A DNA stretch of 64,000 nucleotides from Lachnospiraceae bacterium (GCA_900771195.1 CAAGMZ010000019.1:186001-250000), one strand, 5' to 3'; shown: positions 14,896-24,067, counted from the first letter of the stretch. Notes: generated by a model not told the origin, from the sequence alone. Numbers and translations: made by a program.

Positions 14896-17470
14896 AGGCT
14901 TTTAGCATTCCGTCACACACATCTATGAGAATTGTGTCACCGGGCCCGACTGCGCCCTCAAGGATAAGCTTTGCACTCAGGGTCTCGACAGTCTTCTGGA
15001 TGTACCTCTTAAGCGGTCTTGCACCATACACCGGGTCATAACCGTTGGTAACAACATTGTCCACGGCTGCAGGCGTAAGGCTCACAGTCAGCTCACGGGG
15101 CTCAAGTCTCTTGTTAAGGTCCTTTATCATAAGACCTACGATGTTGCTGATATTATCCTTGCTGAGAGGTTTGAACATGATTATCTCATCGAGTCTGTTT
15201 AAGAACTCAGGTCTGAAATGATTCTTCAGTTCCTCCATTACATTTTTCTCACACTCAGGGTTAATGCTTCCGTCAGGCTCTATGCCTTCAAGAAGATATT
15301 GCGAGCCGATGTTGGATGTAAGAATTATAATGGTATTCTTAAAATCAATTGTCCTGCCCTGTGAGTCAGTTATCCTGCCGTCGTCAAGAACCTGCAGAAG
15401 CACATTGAACACATCAGGGTGTGCTTTTTCTATCTCATCAAAAAGAACTACGGAATAAGGCTTACGGCGTACTGCCTCCGAAAGCTGTCCGCCCTCCTCG
15501 TAGCCTACATATCCGGGAGGCGCTCCAATGAGTCTGGATACGGAATATTTCTCCATGTACTCGCTCATATCGATACGGACAATGTTATTCTCATCGTCAA
15601 AAAGACTTTCTGCAAGAGTCTTGGCAAGTTCAGTCTTACCTACTCCGGTAGGTCCCAGAAACAGGAACGAACCTATAGGTCTTCTTGGATCTTTTATTCC
15701 GGCACGCGAACGCATTATTGCCTCGGATACCTTGGTAACGCCTTCATCCTGACCAATTACACGCTTATGAAGTTCACCGGCAAGGTTAAGTGTCTTGTTG
15801 CGCTCGCTTTCATTAAGCTTAAATACAGGAATCCCGGTCCATTTGGACACGATTCTTGAAATTTCTTCCTCCGTAACACATTCATGGACAAGTGAAAGGT
15901 CTTTTTCATTGACCTTCTTCTCTTCCTCTGCAAGCTCCTTCTCGAGTGCGGGAAGACGCCCGTACTGAAGCTCTGCTGCCTTTTCAAGATTGTACTCTCT
16001 CTTGGCAAGCTGAATCTGATTATTTATATCTTCTATCTCCTCACGGAGCTTACTCAGCCTTTCAACAGAAGATTTCTCGTTGTCCCACTGTGCCTTTCTG
16101 GTATTGAACTCATCCCGGAGCTCTGCAAGCTCTTCCTGAAGTTCTTCAAGTCTCTTTTTGCTGGCGTCATCTGTCTCTTTCTTGAGAGCAGCCTCTTCAA
16201 TCTCAAGCTGCATTACTTTTCTCGAAAGTTCATCGAGCTCTGCCGGCATTGAATCAAGTTCAGTCTTAATCATGGCGCAGGCTTCATCAACAAGGTCGAT
16301 GGCTTTATCGGGAAGAAATCTGTCCGAAATATACCTGTGCGAAAGCTCAGCAGCCGCAACAAGCGCACCATCCGCAATCTTTACGCCATGATAAACCTCA
16401 TAGCGTTCCTTAATGCCGCGAAGAATCGATATTGTGTCCTCAACAGAAGGCTCGTCGACCGTAACGGGCTGGAATCGTCTCTCAAGGGCTGCATCCTTCT
16501 CAATGTACTGACGGTACTCATCAAGTGTAGTAGCACCTATGCAGTGAAGCTCACCTCTGGCAAGCATGGGCTTAAGCATGTTCCCGGCATCCATCGAGCC
16601 CTCCGTCTTACCGGCTCCGACAATAGTATGAAGCTCATCAATAAAAAGAATTATTCTGCCTTCACTCTTCTTCACTTCATCAAGTACAGCTTTAAGCCTT
16701 TCCTCGAACTCGCCCCTGTATTTGGCACCTGCCACAAGTGCGCCCATATCAAGCGAAAAAATAGTCTTATCCTTCAATCCTTCCGGTACATCTCCATGGA
16801 CAATACGCTGTGCCAGTCCCTCTGCTACCGCTGTTTTACCTACACCGGGTTCGCCGATGAGAACAGGATTATTCTTGGTCTTACGCGACAAAATACGTAT
16901 GACATTACGGATTTCATTATCTCTGCCTATAACCGGGTCAAGCTTCTGTGCTCTTGCTTTCTCCACAAGGTCTACACCATACTTGGCAAGCGTATCGTAT
17001 GTGGCCTCCGGGTTGTCGGAATTGACCTGCTTATTCCCGCGCACCTGGGAAAGCGCCCTTAAGAATCCGTCCCTGTCTATTCCAAAACGCTTAAAGATGT
17101 CGCCTACCTCTTTATTGGGATATTTCTGCATGGTCAAAAATATATGCTCTACCGATACATACTGATCTCCCATAGCCTTGGCTTCATCGGCAGCGCACAG
17201 AAGAACCTTGTTCAGTGACTGGCTTATGCGTAGCTCCACATCTCCTGAAACCTTGGTCTTTCTGGAAAGTGCGGACTCGACAGCAGTGCTGAAGCTGTTC
17301 ATATCTATGCCCATCTTTTCAAGCAGACTTGAAATCAGACTGTCATCAAGCTTTATCAGAGAATACAGAAGATGTTCTTCATCAACCTCCTGATTGCCAT
17401 ACTCATAGGCAAGCTTCTCGGAATTTTCAAGTGCTTCTACAGATTTCTGTGTAAACTTGTCTATATTCAT
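14879..17470 (-). CDS. clpB: ATP-dependent disaggregase ClpB
   Basis: This 863-residue Hsp100 chaperone rescues aggregated proteins together with DnaK. It has an N-terminal Clp repeat domain (about 1-140) and NBD1 with GEPGVGKTAVAEG. A long coiled-coil middle domain (about 405-520, rich in Glu/Lys/Leu) defines ClpB rather than ClpC. NBD2 has GPTGVGKTELAK. There is no IGF-type ClpP-binding loop to suggest a protease partner. GGGAGG precedes the ATG. A SigA promoter is visible upstream, but neither a CIRCE element nor a CtsR heptad repeat, so heat control, if any, is not evident. Its 3' end overlaps the DUF4250 gene. Confidence 0.97.
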   Translation of the reverse strand: MNIDKFTQKSVEALENSEKLAYEYGNQEVDEEHLLYSLIKLDDSLISSLLEKMGIDMNSFSTAVESALSRKTKVSGDVELRISQSLNKVLLCAADEAKAMGDQYVSVEHIFLTMQKYPNKEVGDIFKRFGIDRDGFLRALSQVRGNKQVNSDNPEATYDTLAKYGVDLVEKARAQKLDPVIGRDNEIRNVIRILSRKTKNNPVLIGEPGVGKTAVAEGLAQRIVHGDVPEGLKDKTIFSLDMGALVAGAKYRGEFEERLKAVLDEVKKSEGRIILFIDELHTIVGAGKTEGSMDAGNMLKPMLARGELHCIGATTLDEYRQYIEKDAALERRFQPVTVDEPSVEDTISILRGIKERYEVYHGVKIADGALVAAAELSHRYISDRFLPDKAIDLVDEACAMIKTELDSMPAELDELSRKVMQLEIEEAALKKETDDASKKRLEELQEELAELRDEFNTRKAQWDNEKSSVERLSKLREEIEDINNQIQLAKREYNLEKAAELQYGRLPALEKELAEEEKKVNEKDLSLVHECVTEEEISRIVSKWTGIPVFKLNESERNKTLNLAGELHKRVIGQDEGVTKVSEAIMRSRAGIKDPRRPIGSFLFLGPTGVGKTELAKTLAESLFDDENNIVRIDMSEYMEKYSVSRLIGAPPGYVGYEEGGQLSEAVRRKPYSVVLFDEIEKAHPDVFNVLLQVLDDGRITDSQGRTIDFKNTIIILTSNIGSQYLLEGIEPDGSINPECEKNVMEELKNHFRPEFLNRLDEIIMFKPLSKDNISNIVGLMIKDLNKRLEPRELTVSLTPAAVDNVVTNGYDPVYGARPLKRYIQKTVETLSAKLILEGAVGPGDTILIDVCDGMLKASKQTD

Positions 17471-17517
17471 ATCATTTACCTCCCTCTGTTCTGTGTTGTT
17501 TTATTTGTTCTATTCAA

Positions 17518-17545
17518 AGTATAACACAGAATTACACAGTGTCAA
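17518..17545 (-). promoter_or_regulatory. SigA promoter of clpB
   Basis: On the minus strand, -35 TTGACA (17540-17545), 16-bp spacer, -10 TATACT (17518-17523), about 45 bp before the clpB start. No CIRCE (TTAGCACTC-N9-GAGTGCTAA) or CtsR site overlaps it. Confidence 0.65.
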
Positions 17546-17567
17546 GCTTTTTTTAATTTTAAAAAAA

Positions 17568-17630
17568 GCTGTAAAATGATTATTTGAGTCGGGTCTGAGA
17601 GTGCCCGACCTCAAATAATTATTTTACAGC
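17568..17630 (-). terminator. Terminator downstream of the tagD-like gene
   Basis: A long inverted repeat, GCTGTAAAAT...ATTTTACAGC, has an inner GTCGGG/CCCGAC stem. On the minus strand a run of seven T follows. It separates the cytidylyltransferase gene from clpB. Confidence 0.8.
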
Positions 17631-17635
17631 CCGTA

Positions 17636-18052
17636 TTATCTTTTAATATCCTTCTTCAATCCGGCCTTGATATCGGATGAACAGATTCCGGGAGTCCTCT
17701 TAAGTCTCACAACCTCCTTGCCATGCTCATCGCACCATTTGGTTATCACATCAAATCTTCCGCCGACATGGTCCTCTCCGAGTGCCAGTACATCAAAGTC
17801 TATTTTCTCGAGGGCTTCAACGCCAACAGTATCGTACACAACGACTTCATCTACAACCCTCAATGCCTGCAGCATTTCCACTCTTTCCTCTGTTGAGTAA
17901 AGCACATCTGCATCAGGCTTAAATTTCAGAATATATTCGCCGTTCTGAACCGCAACAATAAGATAATCCGCATATTGCCTGCACTGCTTGAACAGCCTGA
18001 GATGTCCGATATGGAAAAAATCAAATACCCCAAACGTTAATATTTTACGCAT
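17636..18052 (-). CDS. TagD-like glycerol-3-phosphate cytidylyltransferase-family protein
   Basis: This is a 138-residue nucleotidyltransferase. It has the HxGH motif HIGH at residues 14-17 (GVFDFFHIGHLRLF). The second signature reads RTPGICSSDIK near the C-terminus, in place of the usual RTEGISTTxI, so the Ser of the GIS motif is a Cys. The family joins CTP to a phosphate such as glycerol-3-phosphate, giving CDP-glycerol for wall polymers, and the length fits TagD (about 130). The start at 18052 is preferred because AGGAGGAAGAA precedes it. There are no teichoic acid genes nearby, so the product could feed another polymer. It is isolated between two terminators. Confidence 0.82.
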   Translation of the reverse strand: MRKILTFGVFDFFHIGHLRLFKQCRQYADYLIVAVQNGEYILKFKPDADVLYSTEERVEMLQALRVVDEVVVYDTVGVEALEKIDFDVLALGEDHVGGRFDVITKWCDEHGKEVVRLKRTPGICSSDIKAGLKKDIKR

Positions 18053-18082
18053 TTCTTCCTCCTCAATCAATACTATCAAACA

Positions 18083-18116
18083 GGGACTCATACCACAATA
18101 CTGTGGCATGAGCCCC
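18083..18116 (-). terminator. Terminator of pckA
   Basis: GGGACTCATACCACA pairs with TGTGGCATGAGCCCC around a 4-nt loop. On the minus strand TGTTTGAT follows. It sits 40 bp after the pckA stop and just before the next start. Confidence 0.65.
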
Positions 18117-18156
18117 GATTATCTGCCAGACTATGTCTCAAATTTACCGGCCGTTA

Positions 18157-19761
18157 TTATAACTGGGGACCTGCTGATACAAGTGCCTTACCAGCATCAT
18201 TTCCCTCATACTTCTTAAAGTTCTTGATGAATCTCTCTGCGAGATCCTTTGCCTTTGCTTCCCACTCAGAAGCATCTGCATAGGTATCACGAGGGTCAAG
18301 AATATTGGTATCAACTCCGGGAAGCTCTGTAGGAACCTCAAAGTTGAAGTAAGGAATTTTCTTGGTAGGTGCATTCTTGATGTCGCCGTTAAGAATAGCA
18401 TCAATGATACCACGAGTATCCTTGATAGAGATACGCTTGCCGGTTCCGTTCCATCCGGTATTTACAAGATATGCCTTAGCTCCGCTCTGCTGCATCTTCT
18501 TTACAAGCTCCTCTGCATACTTGGTAGGATGAAGCTCGAGGAATGCCTGTCCGAAACATGCTGAGAATGTAGGAGTAGGCTCTGTGATTCCGCGCTCTGT
18601 TCCTGCAAGCTTTGCTGTGATTCCTGAAAGGAAGTAATACTGTGTCTGCTCAGGAGTAAGAACTGATACAGGAGGAAGCACACCGAATGCGTCTGCTGAC
18701 AGGAAGATTACATTCTTGGCTGCCGGAGCAGAAGATATCGGACGAACAATATTGTTGATGTGATTAATAGGATAAGATACACGGGTGTTCTCCGTAACGC
18801 TCTTATCTGCAAAATCAATCTTTCCGTCCTTGTCAAGTGTTACGTTCTCAAGAAGAGCGTTGCGCTTGATAGCATTGTAAATATCAGGCTCTGAATCCTT
18901 ATCAAGGTCAATTACCTTTGCATAGCATCCGCCCTCGAAATTGAACACGCCGTTATCATCCCAGCCGTGCTCATCATCTCCGATAAGAAGACGCTTAGGA
19001 TCTGTTGAAAGTGTTGTCTTACCTGTTCCTGAAAGTCCGAAGAAGATTGCTGTGTTCTGACCTTCAAGATCAGTGTTGGCTGAGCAGTGCATTGAAGCAA
19101 TACCCTTTAACGGGAGATAGTAGTTCATCATTGAGAACATACCCTTCTTCATCTCTCCGCCGTACCATGTGTTCACGATAACCTGCTCACGGCTTGTGAT
19201 GTTGAACATAACTGCTGTCTCTGAATTAAGACCAAGCTCCTTATAGTTCTCAACCTTTGCCTTGGATGCATTATATACTACAAAATCAGGCTCGAAGTTC
19301 TTAAGCTCTTCCTCTGTGGGCTTAATGAACATATTCTCAACGAAGTGAGCCTGCCAGGCTACCTCAACGATAAAACGGATAGCCATGCGGGTATCCTTGT
19401 TGGCGCCGCAGAAAGCATCAACAACATAAAGCTTCTTGTTGGAGAGTTCCTTGATAGCAATATCCTTTACTGCCTCCCATGCTTCCTTTGATGCAGGATG
19501 GTTATCATTCTTGTACTCGTCTGATGTCCACCATACTGTATCCTTTGAATTTTCATCCATTACGATGAATTTATCCTTAGGAGAACGTCCTGTATAAATA
19601 CCGGTCATAACGTTAACTGCACCCAGCTCGCTGACCTGTCCCTTTTCATATCCCTCAAGTTCCGGCTTGGTCTCTTCCTCGAAAAGTGTCTCGTAAGAAG
19701 GATTGTAAACAACCTCTGTTGTACCGGTAATGCCATACTTGCTCAAATTAATCTCTGCCAT
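18157..19761 (-). CDS. pckA: Phosphoenolpyruvate carboxykinase (ATP)
   Basis: This 534-residue enzyme interconverts oxaloacetate plus ATP with phosphoenolpyruvate, CO2 and ADP. In anaerobes it often runs toward oxaloacetate to link glycolysis with succinate or propionate formation. The kinase P-loop reads GLSGTGKTTLSTD. The kinase-2 region with the metal-binding Asp is GDDEHGWDDNGVFNFEGGCY. TGRSPKDKF near the N-terminus and NTRVSYPI are typical of the ATP-dependent type, not the GTP type. The length is normal. AAAGGAAAGAGG precedes the ATG. A clear promoter and a terminator mark it as a single-gene unit. Confidence 0.97.
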   Translation of the reverse strand: MAEINLSKYGITGTTEVVYNPSYETLFEEETKPELEGYEKGQVSELGAVNVMTGIYTGRSPKDKFIVMDENSKDTVWWTSDEYKNDNHPASKEAWEAVKDIAIKELSNKKLYVVDAFCGANKDTRMAIRFIVEVAWQAHFVENMFIKPTEEELKNFEPDFVVYNASKAKVENYKELGLNSETAVMFNITSREQVIVNTWYGGEMKKGMFSMMNYYLPLKGIASMHCSANTDLEGQNTAIFFGLSGTGKTTLSTDPKRLLIGDDEHGWDDNGVFNFEGGCYAKVIDLDKDSEPDIYNAIKRNALLENVTLDKDGKIDFADKSVTENTRVSYPINHINNIVRPISSAPAAKNVIFLSADAFGVLPPVSVLTPEQTQYYFLSGITAKLAGTERGITEPTPTFSACFGQAFLELHPTKYAEELVKKMQQSGAKAYLVNTGWNGTGKRISIKDTRGIIDAILNGDIKNAPTKKIPYFNFEVPTELPGVDTNILDPRDTYADASEWEAKAKDLAERFIKNFKKYEGNDAGKALVSAGPQL

Positions 19762-19829
19762 CTTATTACCTCTTTCCTTTCAATGTAAATTCATCAGATA
19801 AACATATATATATCCGTTTCTCACCCATA

Positions 19830-19857
19830 ATTATACATAACTCAACCGTAAAATCAA
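19830..19857 (-). promoter_or_regulatory. SigA promoter of pckA
   Basis: On the minus strand, -35 TTGATT (19852-19857), 16-bp spacer, -10 TATAAT (19830-19835). This gives a 5' leader of about 60 nt with no recognised riboswitch. Confidence 0.65.
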
Positions 19858-19959
19858 CAATAAATTGTTAAAAATTTAGCAAATTAAGGCGATATCCATA
19901 ATACAGGCCTATATATTCCGCCTGCACCAACATGTTTTAACCTGATGGCTTCTGTCTCT

Positions 19960-21561
19960 TTACAGTTTTTCCCAGACCTTAACACCCTTATCCATTATCC
20001 ATCTCATCATTCCGAAAGCCGCTGAAAAAACGACTGCAGCGATGATTATCAGACATACTGTCGGTCCCGCAATTTGGCTTAATAAAAATCCAATGGCCGT
20101 CAGGAGTATTACCGCTCCCCATCCTCCGAAAAGGGTTACCAGCACTGACATACTCTGCTTTATGGGTACGACCTCGTTGGTCCATGTAAAATCAGGATTC
20201 TTAAGATTCATAAAAAGTCCAAACGCAGCCATAAATACCATAAATGCAAATATCACAACCGGCATAAGTATCATAAATACTATGTCAGGTTTGAGCACCC
20301 ATTCCACAGCTGCAGTAAGTACTGCCACCGGAATAACCGTAAGCATAATCTGGAGTTTGATTTTAGCCAGAAGAATCTGCCGTGCCGATACAGGAAGTGA
20401 CTTAAGGACCCAAAGACTTTTTCCCTCAAGAGAAACTGACGGGGCCGTCGTGTCATTCATTGTCGCAATCATGCAAATAGCTGCAGTGGCAAGCAAAGGA
20501 ATCACATCCTTCATCTGCGACGGCACTGCCGCAAGAAGTTTTCCGGCCATCTCCGATTTTACTAACAGAACCACCGCTCCGACCACCATCATAATGCAGC
20601 CCAGACCGCAGTTAAGCATATAATTGGGGCTTCCGAGAAATCTTCTCATTTCTTTTCTGAAAAGTGCCTGCCCTACCGGACGGCTCTCGATTGTAACTGA
20701 TTTACTTCTGTGTTTTGATGCCCCCTTATTGGTCGTGCTGAGCTTAATAAAGCTTCTTTCCATAACAAGGAATATCACATAGAAAAGAAGTGCGGTTATA
20801 GCGGCAGACATTACCATTGAAGTTCCTTTTCCCTCTGCGGCAAGTCCCATATGATAGAACAGGAAAAGTGTTTTTTTAATTCCCTCTGCACTCTGCGGAT
20901 CGGCAATTATCTGTTGAAGATAAGTAAATGCCTTCTGGTAAAACATAATATATGCAAACATAAATGCTAACGACATCACTACCGATATCATGTTCTTTAT
21001 GTTTTTACCTTTGATTCTGCTTGATATGGCGGCTATTATCCATCCCAGTATTGCTGTAAGCGAAAGTGTCAGTATCGACAGCACAATGGGAATCATAAGC
21101 GAAAAAATAATTTCCACCGGCCCGAGTGATGTCACCTGAAACCACGCAATCATTCCCGGAATCATAATCACAAGCTCAAAAACAAGTCCCAGCACATATA
21201 CCCCGAACATGCGGGCAAAAAGAATTCTTCCCTGAGGAACAGGCATGGCAAGGAGAATGTCATTGTCCTTCGCCTGATATATGGTTGAATACGTGGTAAA
21301 CACACTGCCGAATATTCCGAATACGACAGTCATGACTCCCATTATCGTTATATACATCCAGCCCATGTTTTCGGCTACAAGAGAGCTGCACATAGGGCGG
21401 AGCATTCCGTACATGGAAAAGCTCAGAAAACATAGTACAAGAACATACATTGCGGCAAATCCGATTGACCTGTTCGATGAGCGCTTCTTTCCCGTTCTTT
21501 TGTCCTGATATATCCAGGAAAATACTTCCATAAGCTGTTTTTTTATCAATGTTTTGGTCAT
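19960..21561 (-). CDS. ABC exporter permease subunit
   Basis: This 533-residue polytopic membrane protein has roughly 12 hydrophobic helices in two sets separated by a basic cytoplasmic loop (about residues 275-310, KHRSKSVTIESRPVGQALF). It has no ATPase motif, so it needs the ATPase encoded just before it. Its start overlaps that gene's stop by 4 bp (ATGA), which implies coupled translation. Such ABC-2-type pairs in Clostridia export lipids, peptides or drugs, and the cargo is not evident here. No terminator with a clear T-run is seen downstream before pckA, although 198 bp separate the two genes. Confidence 0.85.
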   Translation of the reverse strand: MTKTLIKKQLMEVFSWIYQDKRTGKKRSSNRSIGFAAMYVLVLCFLSFSMYGMLRPMCSSLVAENMGWMYITIMGVMTVVFGIFGSVFTTYSTIYQAKDNDILLAMPVPQGRILFARMFGVYVLGLVFELVIMIPGMIAWFQVTSLGPVEIIFSLMIPIVLSILTLSLTAILGWIIAAISSRIKGKNIKNMISVVMSLAFMFAYIMFYQKAFTYLQQIIADPQSAEGIKKTLFLFYHMGLAAEGKGTSMVMSAAITALLFYVIFLVMERSFIKLSTTNKGASKHRSKSVTIESRPVGQALFRKEMRRFLGSPNYMLNCGLGCIMMVVGAVVLLVKSEMAGKLLAAVPSQMKDVIPLLATAAICMIATMNDTTAPSVSLEGKSLWVLKSLPVSARQILLAKIKLQIMLTVIPVAVLTAAVEWVLKPDIVFMILMPVVIFAFMVFMAAFGLFMNLKNPDFTWTNEVVPIKQSMSVLVTLFGGWGAVILLTAIGFLLSQIAGPTVCLIIIAAVVFSAAFGMMRWIMDKGVKVWEKL

Positions 21562-22268
21562 GCTTCATCCTCCAGCTTCAGGAATACGCTTTCAAGGGAT
21601 TTATCACCCTTTACTTCCTCCATTGTTCCGGACTTGATGAGTTTTCCATCCTTAATGATGGCAACCTTATCGCACAGTTTCTCTGCCACATCAAGGACAT
21701 GCGTGGAGAAAAATATCGCACCCCCGCCTTCACACACCTCATGCATAAGCTCTTTCAGAAGATACGACGCTTTGGGATCCAGTCCCACAAACGGTTCATC
21801 CATTATTATAAGCTTTGGCTCATGGATAAGCGCGGATATGATTGCAAGCTTCTGCTTCATTCCATGAGAATACTCGGAAATCGACTGTGACAGGTTGTCG
21901 GTAATCTCAAACATGTCGGCATATTTATTAATACTCTGGCTGCGTTTTTCACTGCTTACGCCAAAAATATCCGCCACGAAATTCAGGTACTGTATACCTG
22001 TCATGAACTCATAAAGGTCCGGGTTATCCGGAATATATGCAAGCTGTTTCTTGCATTCAAGAGGTTCTCCCAGCATGGAGATTCCGTTAATAAATATTTC
22101 TCCTTCGTCAGGAGCAAGCAGCCCGCAGCACGCCTTTATTGTGGTTGTCTTTCCGGCTCCGTTGTGTCCTATGAAACCGTAGATTTCACCGGGATTAATG
22201 TGAATGGAAAGGTCGTCAACGGCCCTCTTATCTCCGTAAATTTTGGTAAGATGTTCAATTTGTAACAT
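21558..22268 (-). CDS. ABC transporter ATP-binding protein
   Basis: This is a 236-residue ABC ATPase. Walker A reads GHNGAGKTTTIK (around residues 38-49), the Q-loop lies in AYIPDNPDLYEFMTG, the signature is EYSHGMKQKLAI, and Walker B is LIIMDEPFVGLD with the switch His in FFSTHV. The GNGAGKTT type and the short length are typical of ABC-2 exporters. I chose ATG 22268 because GGAGG lies 9 bp before it; an in-frame ATG at 22292 has no ribosome site. It forms an operon with the permease and has its own promoter, divergent from the MarR gene. Confidence 0.93.
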   Translation of the reverse strand: MLQIEHLTKIYGDKRAVDDLSIHINPGEIYGFIGHNGAGKTTTIKACCGLLAPDEGEIFINGISMLGEPLECKKQLAYIPDNPDLYEFMTGIQYLNFVADIFGVSSEKRSQSINKYADMFEITDNLSQSISEYSHGMKQKLAIISALIHEPKLIIMDEPFVGLDPKASYLLKELMHEVCEGGGAIFFSTHVLDVAEKLCDKVAIIKDGKLIKSGTMEEVKGDKSLESVFLKLEDEA

Positions 22269-22305
22269 TATTTTCCCTCCTCGATATGACACCTTTTATC
22301 TTTTG

Positions 22306-22334
22306 ATTTTACCATTATTTCCCGTAATTGACAA
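22306..22334 (-). promoter_or_regulatory. SigA promoter of the ABC exporter operon
   Basis: On the minus strand, -35 TTGTCA (22329-22334), 17-bp spacer, -10 TAAAAT (22306-22311). Confidence 0.55.
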
Positions 22335-22357
22335 GGTCGTAAAGCGGCGGCAGCGCA

Positions 22358-22386
22358 TTGACTAATCCTTATATCATTGTTATACT
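22358..22386 (+). promoter_or_regulatory. SigA promoter of the MarR-ADH operon
   Basis: -35 TTGACT (22358-22363), 17-bp spacer, -10 TATACT (22381-22386), 33 bp before the MarR start. Confidence 0.65.
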
Positions 22387-22418
22387 TTACTCAGATTATT
22401 TATTACAGAAGGTACACC

Positions 22419-22868
22419 ATGACTGAACGCTTCGACGAATTTGCCACAGACATAACTTCAATATACAAAAATATCCAGAAAATCAAAAAACGCGAAATGA
22501 CCGAGTTAGACTGTGATCTTAAGGGAATACATGTAATGTGCATTTTCAGGCTCAGTCACAGTGAGTCAGGGCTTACCGTCACCGAGCTTAGCAGAATGTG
22601 TGGCGAGGACAAGGCAGCAATGTCAAGAACCGTCTCCTACCTTATATCAAGGGGATATGCTGTCTGTGACAGCGAACGAAGGTACAGAGCTCCCATCACG
22701 CTCACAGATGCCGGATGTAAGATTGCCGCCCAAATCAATAAGCGCATTGACAACGCAGTGGTTATTGGCAGTGACGGTCTTGACGATACAGAACGACATT
22801 ATTTTTATAATGCCCTCCAGAAAATAGACAACAATCTTAAAGCTTATCTTGAGGGAGAACACCGATGA
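22419..22868 (+). CDS. MarR-family transcriptional regulator
   Basis: This is a 149-residue winged-helix regulator. The DNA-binding part reads GLTVTELSRMCGEDKAAMSRTVSYL (about residues 47-71), followed by a wing, GYAVCDSERRYRAPITLTDAG, which is the MarR signature. Long N- and C-terminal helices would form the dimer interface. The start at 22419 has AGAAGG upstream, whereas the upstream in-frame ATG at 22377 lies over the promoter. The stop overlaps the start of the alcohol dehydrogenase gene by 4 bp. The regulator probably controls itself and that enzyme, perhaps in response to an aldehyde, alcohol or phenolic, but the ligand is unknown. Confidence 0.9.
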   Translation: MTERFDEFATDITSIYKNIQKIKKREMTELDCDLKGIHVMCIFRLSHSESGLTVTELSRMCGEDKAAMSRTVSYLISRGYAVCDSERRYRAPITLTDAGCKIAAQINKRIDNAVVIGSDGLDDTERHYFYNALQKIDNNLKAYLEGEHR

Positions 22869-24067
22869 ATCCTATACGCAAATTATACTGCCGCGCAAGA
22901 CAGCAGTTTTTCCGTCTATTTATTCCCATTCTGCCGTACAGATGTCCCAGAGTTCTGAAAAACATATCAGAGCTTCCCGAACTGTTTCGTTCAAAAGGCA
23001 TCACATCAGTCATGCTGGTCACTGATGAAAGCATCAGAAGATGCGGATTAACGACTGCACTTGAAAAATTACTGCGAAGCTCGTCAGTGAGGCTCACAGT
23101 ATATGACAAAACAGTTCCAAATCCGACAATTTCCAATGTTGAGACTGCTCTGTCCCTGTATAACAGTAATTCATGTCAGGCTCTCATCGGCTTTGGCGGA
23201 GGTTCATCCATTGACTGTGCCAAGGCTGTCGGCGCACGGGTCGCACGTCCTGATAAAAAGCTCTCCCAGATGCAGGGGCTTCTTAAAGTGCACCATAAGC
23301 TTCCTTTGCTAATTGCTATACCCACGACCGCCGGAACAGGCAGTGAGACCACTCTGGCTGCCGTGATTACCGATGATGTCACAAGACATAAATATCCAAT
23401 AAATGATTTCTGTCTAATCCCCGCATATGCTGTTCTTGACCCTGAAATCACCTGCTCGCTTCCTCCCAGGCTCACAGCCACAACAGGTCTTGATGCCCTA
23501 ACGCATGCGGTAGAAGCCTACATTGGCGGTGAGACTACCGGTGAAACAAGAAAAGATTCCATAAAAGCAGTCAGCATTATTTTTAAATATCTTCCGCGTG
23601 CATATAATAACGGCAACGATATTACCGCCCGCCGACAGATGCTTTATGCCGCTTACCTTGCAGGAATTGCATTTACCAAATCCTATGTGGGTTACGTGCA
23701 TGCCGTTGCCCACTCACTTGGCGGAAAATACAATACCCCTCACGGCCTCGCCAACGCCGTTCTCCTTCCAAATGTGCTGGAGGCTTACGGCAGTGCTGCC
23801 CACCATAAGCTTTCACGTCTTGCAAAGGAGACCGGTATTGTCCGGACCGATGAAGTAATTTCCGACAAAGAAGCTGCCGGACGTTTTATTGATGCCATAC
23901 GTATTCTCGAAAATAAACTTAATATTCCCGACAGACTTCCCGAGATCAATAAAGAGGATATACCCGGCCTTGCCAGACAGGCTGACAGGGAGGCAAATCC
24001 TCTTTATCCCGTTCCAAAGCTTATGGATGCAAAGGAACTTGAAAAACTGTATTATACGGTTATTTAG
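22865..24067 (+). CDS. Iron-containing alcohol dehydrogenase
   Basis: This 400-residue member of the group III (iron-dependent) alcohol dehydrogenases has the NAD(P)-binding segment GFGGGSSIDCAKA (around residues 115-127) and PTTAGTGSE (around 155-163). The metal-binding His residues appear in ATTGLDALTHAVEAYIGG and AVAHSLGGKYNTPHGLANAV, all conserved. It interconverts an alcohol and an aldehyde or ketone, but the substrate is not fixed by the sequence. The first 30 residues are basic and hydrophobic, somewhat longer than usual. Translation is coupled to the MarR gene by ATGA. Its stop overlaps the stop of the convergent FtsX-type permease gene. Confidence 0.93.
   Translation: MNPIRKLYCRARQQFFRLFIPILPYRCPRVLKNISELPELFRSKGITSVMLVTDESIRRCGLTTALEKLLRSSSVRLTVYDKTVPNPTISNVETALSLYNSNSCQALIGFGGGSSIDCAKAVGARVARPDKKLSQMQGLLKVHHKLPLLIAIPTTAGTGSETTLAAVITDDVTRHKYPINDFCLIPAYAVLDPEITCSLPPRLTATTGLDALTHAVEAYIGGETTGETRKDSIKAVSIIFKYLPRAYNNGNDITARRQMLYAAYLAGIAFTKSYVGYVHAVAHSLGGKYNTPHGLANAVLLPNVLEAYGSAAHHKLSRLAKETGIVRTDEVISDKEAAGRFIDAIRILENKLNIPDRLPEINKEDIPGLARQADREANPLYPVPKLMDAKELEKLYYTVI

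Noticed and set aside
17471..17567. CIRCE or CtsR operator before clpB
   Set aside because: Neither TTAGCACTC-N9-GAGTGCTAA nor the GGTCAAA heptad repeat is present.
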